Shown: piece after piece, positions 60,301 to 64,000 of the stretch
How positions within the stretch are numbered: position 1 is the first letter of the stretch
How the letters are laid out: every line of letters starts with the position of its first letter
Assembly (NCBI GenBank): GCA_033002965.1
Contig: JAURVB010013350.1
Location: forward strand, 37,758-101,757
Origin: Piper betle
Taxonomy: Eukaryota > Streptophyta > Magnoliopsida > Piperales > Piperaceae
Length of the DNA: 64,000 nt
Reading direction: 5' to 3'
Made by a program: the position numbers and the translations under genes
Notes under the pieces: generated by a model
Database searches by the model: none
What the model was told of the DNA's origin: nothing
The model's input: only the letters and a program-made list of their open reading frames with translations

Positions 60301-63009
60301 CCTCAAGTTTTTTATCATAACATGGCATCACCGTCACATGGTAAACTTTATCAGCTCTGTGGCAGATGAAAAACTCAGTTTGCATGAGATTTGAGATTAG
60401 ATCTCTTCAAATACAACAACATTCCTCCATACGAATCAAATGAAACTTACCTGACATTCATTTTCTTGCAAACATGATGCTTGATTGCTGCTCCAATAGC
60501 TTGTTGAGGACTCTTTACAGAAGAAATATATGATAAAATATAAGAGCCAACTGTTTTTTCAGCATAACATATCCAACCTGTGGTTAGTAAACGCATAAAA
60601 ATTTTTAATCAGACCACGTTGATCAGCATTGAGCACATATGGAAAGGTTCAGTTTGATCCACTTCCTCTCCCATTGTCACGTCCACCTTGGGGTTTAATT
60701 TAACCCATAAATTTAAAATATCACATCATCATCGATTTCTAGATCATGTGAAACATATTGACGATCTGACAATGAGTTCACCAAATAAATAACTTAGGCG
60801 ACAAATGACTGGTTTACCATCTAACAAATTGCACCAATGATGTCATCGTAAAAGACAAGCACCTGGACAAGAGGACGACAACATTGGAAGAGAAGGTTGC
60901 GTATCACCATAAGCTGATTTGTGTTGCATGTAACGAGAAATAAATTCATTGCAGGATTCAATAAGCACAAGATCTCTGCTGCAGCTAGTATCAAATATAG
61001 CTTTCACTCCAAGAGATTTGAAAAAAGTTGTAAGTTTTCGAAAGACCTAAACAAACAAAATAACATCATTCAACAGTTTCAAAATCATTGTAGCTATTAC
61101 CTACATGCTAGAAAATGCAGAAAAATTATTCAACCTGAAACACAAGGTAAATGTAATACATGAACATTACAAAATTCCCATCAGCCAGCCAACAATGCAC
61201 ATAAACATAGTTACTTACCAAATGTCAGTAAATAACTATAATTTTTTAGCCATTTAAATTAACCAAAACATGACAGATTTTAAGAAATTAACAAATGTCT
61301 GAATTACATTATAATAAAAACATCTACTAGATCGAACAAACTCCTACTAATATAACACAGTCAGCAATCATAACGGAAAAGAGGAAGATGCCAACCCTTT
61401 TCCACGAGACAACAAACTTCACCATACTGACCAAAAGAATTTGTCACAAAAACAAAGCTTGAATTCAAAATATGTACATGTACATCTATAATGCAATATT
61501 TATATTTCAAAATTCAGGAGCTTCTGAGTTCTAACAGAAATAAAGAACAAAAAGTAAACACCAATGACAAACTCTATATGCTAAAAAAACTCCATATGCT
61601 AAACAAATGCTACAACTACAATCATGTGCACCCGCAAGAGAAAGCACCAGCTACAGGACACAACATAAGCTTATACTTTTGTAACATAAGTAGATGAAGA
61701 GGGGGAAGGGATAGAAAGGGTTTATTACTTGAGATGGAGAAAGACCAAAATGAACTGCCAGTGAAGCTCGTGATTCGGGTGAAACAGAAACAACAACAAC
61801 CTCCTCTGTTTTTATTCGAGAAAGAAACTCATCTGGACTCTGTTTCTCAAGCATAACAGTCTCTGCAGATGTTACACAGCCACTGTAAAAGTAAACAACA
61901 TGTAAATATCCTTACACAAGTTGATCATCTCTATGGCACAAGGAAATCAGAAGCAATCCAATAACATACTAAAAACTAAACAGCTACTGAGACAGAGAAC
62001 CAATTTAAACGAGAAGAACCAAATTTTAACCTGCATGCTAAGCAATCTTTTAGGGAGATTTTCACGGGCTCCGACTTTGTTGGATTTGACAAAGCTGCAA
62101 CATTCTTATCCAGCTGTAAATAAAATAAGGGAAAAAGAATTCAACGTGTCTTTAAATAAGAGCAAACATAATCATTAGTATGAGCTTGTGTACAAGACGA
62201 AAAGAAAAGTCATAGAGCAAAAATCTCAACAGTTTGCTCGTTACTTCATGAGACTCCTTAATTTCACCAAAGGTATTGACTCCAATTTTTTATGAATTTT
62301 ATGTTTGAACAGGTATCAACAAAAATAGCTTATTCATTTTCTAAAATAGCAAAGAAACAATCCTTGCGCCCCTGTTCACATCCTAATAACAAGTAACAGC
62401 AACATGCCTATATAATTCGAAGCATATCGAGAGCAACAAAGAGCAAGAATTTACAAAATACCTCACATTTTCAAATTGATAAGAATAAAGCATCATCACA
62501 AAACAGTCAATTATAGAAAACTACCCCAATCAACCTCATAGATAAATTTTCCACCAAAAACAGCTTATTCCTTTCAAAAATAATAAAGAAACAATCTTTT
62601 CCTCCCTCTTCACATCCTAACTACAAGTAACAGCAACATCCCTACATAATTCGAAAGCATATCGAGCGCAACTAGGACTTACAAAACACTTTCATATACC
62701 CAATTTCGCATACAAATTCCAACATTTTCGACATCCTCACACCCTAATTAGAAGAAACACCAACATCCCTATGCAATTCGAAGCATTTCAAGTGCAACAA
62801 AGAGCAAATATACCCAACATTATACCTAACGAAACAATTTCATATACAAATTCAAATTGATCGGAACAAAAATTAACAATCAGTTAAGTATATACCTCGG
62901 CCTGCTTCGGCGGAGGACCGGCCTTGAACGAGACGATGCAGGCCTCCGACGGCGCAATGAAGTCGTTGAGATCCGCGAGCCGCAGTGTCGACGAGAACTT
63001 GTCCGACAT
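51335..63009 (-). CDS. NAR1: Cytosolic Fe-S assembly factor NAR1 (GOLLUM/IOP1, Fe-only hydrogenase-like), 11 coding exons, frameshifts
   Basis: NAR1 passes Fe-S clusters from the scaffold to the CIA targeting complex in the cytosol. Minus-strand exons: 63009-62896, 62113-62031, 61882-61729, 61046-60863, 60577-60451, 60356-60184, 59781-59732, 59640-59469, 59382-59256, 51971-51880, 51487-51335. Junctions are GT-AG. With indels restored the length is 1431 nt, 476 aa (Arabidopsis 474). Cluster ligands are visible: Cys24 plus CLACSGC (62, 65, 68) in the N-terminal domain, and SCPGW, MPCYDKK and ACPSGCLNGGG in the hydrogenase-like domain. Other family words are [40 protein letters not shown] and LHTEYHPVV. 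Intron 9 (51972-59255) contains a gypsy element. Reading-frame breaks lie at 60201-60206, 51467-51470 and 51365-51369. Start chosen: [11 protein letters not shown], the family N-terminus. Confidence 0.93.
52451..52822 (+). repeat. Gypsy 5' LTR
   Basis: 372 bp, homologous to 58148-58658 with an internal deletion after 'aaagtctatacaaga' and many substitutions, indicating an old insertion. Confidence 0.88.
53747..55257 (+). pseudogene. Gypsy gag, zinc knuckle and protease (broken)
   Basis: A start region [13 protein letters not shown] at 53747 soon shifts frame into a coiled, Arg/Glu-rich segment (53778-54077). The gag core word [18 protein letters not shown] appears at 54165. A knuckle [14 protein letters not shown] (about 54832-54873) has its last Cys replaced by Tyr. 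[20 protein letters not shown] (about 55120-55180) is the aspartic protease region with a damaged D-S/T-G triad. Stops and frameshifts lie between. Confidence 0.85.
55276..56890 (+). pseudogene. Gypsy reverse transcriptase and RNase H (broken)
   Basis: [17 protein letters not shown] (about 55600-55650) precedes the RT; then [13 protein letters not shown] (about 55917-55955), [12 protein letters not shown] (56025) and YFDGILVYS (about 56115-56141). The last is the YxDD box with its second Asp changed to Gly, so catalysis would be lost even if frames were open. RNase H words such as [12 protein letters not shown] (about 56730-56765) and [12 protein letters not shown] (about 56850-56885) follow. 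Confidence 0.88.
57080..58130 (+). pseudogene. Gypsy integrase (broken)
   Basis: A zinc-binding segment ends with CNVCQVGK (about 57197-57220). The catalytic core reads [20 protein letters not shown] and [13 protein letters not shown] (57285-57400), followed by a stop-ridden second half. The C-terminal linker [17 protein letters not shown] lies at about 57905-57955. No clear chromodomain is seen. Confidence 0.85.
58148..58658 (+). repeat. Gypsy 3' LTR
   Basis: 511 bp, fuller than the 5' copy. It is preceded by a purine tract and followed by the CCAAG side of the target duplication. Confidence 0.88.
62320..62810. repeat. Triplicated diverged repeat in NAR1 intron 1
   Basis: Three copies of a unit with 'cacatcctaa', 'acaagtaacagcaacat', 'ataattcgaa' and 'gcaac' blocks (about 62325-62450, 62565-62680 and 62725-62810). 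The third is shorter and most diverged. Confidence 0.75.
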
Positions 63010-63222
63010 CTCCGCTCCCCTCCAAACTCCACGCCTCCGGCGACACCGCCGGCCCGCCGGCGTCGGTGCCGATGGGGGCGATCCAAAATAGTCAGATCAG
63101 GCGGTCCACGCAGCGGTGGCGAATTCCTGGCCGTGCGCGGCGGTTTCCCGGCGAAGCGTTGCGCCTTTCCGCCACTCCGAGAAAGGCGGGGGGCGTGTGC
63201 TCGGGAGGTTTGCTAGGTAGTG
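63010..63222 (-). promoter_or_regulatory. NAR1 proximal upstream region
   Basis: GC-rich sequence directly before the NAR1 start codon, likely 5' UTR and core promoter, with overlapping small ORFs on both strands that are not supported as genes. No TATA box is evident. Confidence 0.45.
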
Positions 63223-63865
63223 AAATGGTTTGTGTGGGCCCATTTCAAAGAAAAAGCATGGCCTATGGGCCCATTTCGAATAAAAAAACATGGCGCCTCC
63301 GAGAATATAATAATTAAAATAATATTTTAAAAAGAGTAAAAATCACTTAAACGCCTAAAATACTTAAAACCAAATCAAATTATCTTTTATCGAGACGATC
63401 TACCGATGTGATCTAGGAAAATAAGACTAATATTATGCACAATATTAAAAATTTTTCCATTTTTCTTCACCTTAAATTTGATTCATTAGTTAAACTAGTT
63501 ATGTGGATTGTACTCACATAGCATTTTTTTTATTTAAACCAAATAAATTTAAAATGGTTTGTGTGGGCCCATTTCAAAGAAAAAGCATGGCATGTGGGCC
63601 CATTTCGAAGAAAAAAATACTGCTCCTTCCATAATATAATAAATAAAATAATATTAAAAAAGAGTAAAAATTACTCAGACGCCTAAAATACCTAAAAGCC
63701 AACTTGAATCAAATTATTTTTTTCTACAGAGATGATATGGCCATGTGATCTAGGAAAATAAGACTAATATTATGCACAATATTAAAATTTTTCTCATTTT
63801 TCTTCACTTTAAATTAGTCACATAACAATTTTTTTAATTTAAGCCAATTAAAATTAAAATAAAAA
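63223..63865. repeat. 329-bp tandem duplication upstream of NAR1
   Basis: Copies at 63223-63551 and about 63552-63865 both start 'aaatggtttgtgtgggccca'. They share 'aaaagcatggc', 'gatctaggaaaataagacta' and 'tattatgcacaatatta'. They differ by scattered substitutions and small indels. Each copy holds two TGGGCCCA palindromes. Confidence 0.9.
63235..63602. promoter_or_regulatory. Four TGGGCCCA palindromes (site II-like) upstream of NAR1
   Basis: TGGGCCCA at 63235-63242, 63266-63273, 63564-63571 and 63595-63602. TGGGCC/T 'site II' elements are known binding sites for TCP factors in promoters of plant housekeeping genes. Their position 226-594 bp from the NAR1 start codon suggests a role in its expression; a gene beyond 64000 could share them. 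Functional status is inferred. Confidence 0.5.
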
Positions 63866-64000
63866 ATAGAAGAATTTCCCGGGAAATAAATCACTCGTCT
63901 CCCTCTCGGCGCTGTTGTACGTCTCACCATGACTGTTGGCTGGCAGTGTCGGCCTTCGTTGCCGGCAATGCTGCTTCCACCATCTCCCTTGCCGCTTCCA
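63866..64000. other. Window end, unassigned
   Basis: A C-rich segment with an ATG at 63931 open to the window edge (MTVGWQCRPSLPAM...). Too short to call; similar GC-rich open stretches in this window belong to repeats. Confidence 0.3.

Noticed and set aside
51335..63009. First considered as a DNA-damage checkpoint (RAD9-like) gene
   Set aside because: The Cys motifs, MPCYDKK, ACPSGCLNGGG and the LHTEYHPVV block identify NAR1 unambiguously.
63931..64000. Start of a gene at the window edge
   Set aside because: Only 70 bp visible, GC-rich and low-complexity; no recognisable protein.

Overview
This is plant nuclear DNA. It holds two intron-rich conserved genes on the minus strand, embedded in thick layers of nested transposable elements. 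The encoded proteins are plant versions of Mediator subunit 14 (MED14; 13000-23864) and of the cytosolic iron-sulfur assembly factor NAR1 (51335-63009). The window also has plant-type Ty1/copia, Ty3/gypsy, hAT and FAR1-type Mutator-like (MULE) remnants and a piece of plastid DNA. From remembered homologues the MED14 protein looks closer to monocot than to Arabidopsis forms, perhaps a non-grass monocot; this is a soft inference.

Layout. 1-12.1 kb: partial and complete copies of a ~2.9-3.5 kb TG...CA repeat family (called the TGTAACACC family here), tandem duplications, two back-to-back TIR elements lying between (TA)n microsatellites, a large foldback and an hAT remnant. 12.1-24.4 kb: MED14 with 8 coding exons and its flanks. 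24.4-35.4 kb: one reverse-oriented family copy split by a long-TIR MULE inserted in a (TA)n tract; the MULE itself carries a short non-autonomous LTR retrotransposon. 36.2-50.4 kb: a copia element on the minus strand, broken by three independent 2.9-3.2 kb insertions, each with a 5-bp target duplication. 50.4-50.8 kb: plastid insertion with trnR-ACG and part of rrn5. 51.3-63.0 kb: NAR1 with 11 coding exons; its ninth intron is 7.3 kb because a gypsy element sits in it. 63.0-64.0 kb: duplicated NAR1 upstream region with four TGGGCCCA palindromes.

Both host genes have complete, phase-consistent GT-AG exon structures, but each needs small indel corrections at short homopolymers (one site in MED14, three in NAR1) to stay open. 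Because both genes show the same kind of lesion, residual assembly error is the simplest explanation, with real pseudogenisation, chiefly of NAR1, as the alternative. The two genes act in different processes (RNA polymerase II transcription and Fe-S protein maturation); nothing suggests they cooperate. No previously unknown protein system is evident. The most unusual content is the repeat architecture: the family of TG...CA elements with internal CpG-rich blocks, elements sitting in (TA)n tracts, the foldback made of family fragments, and a 133-bp higher-order minisatellite.
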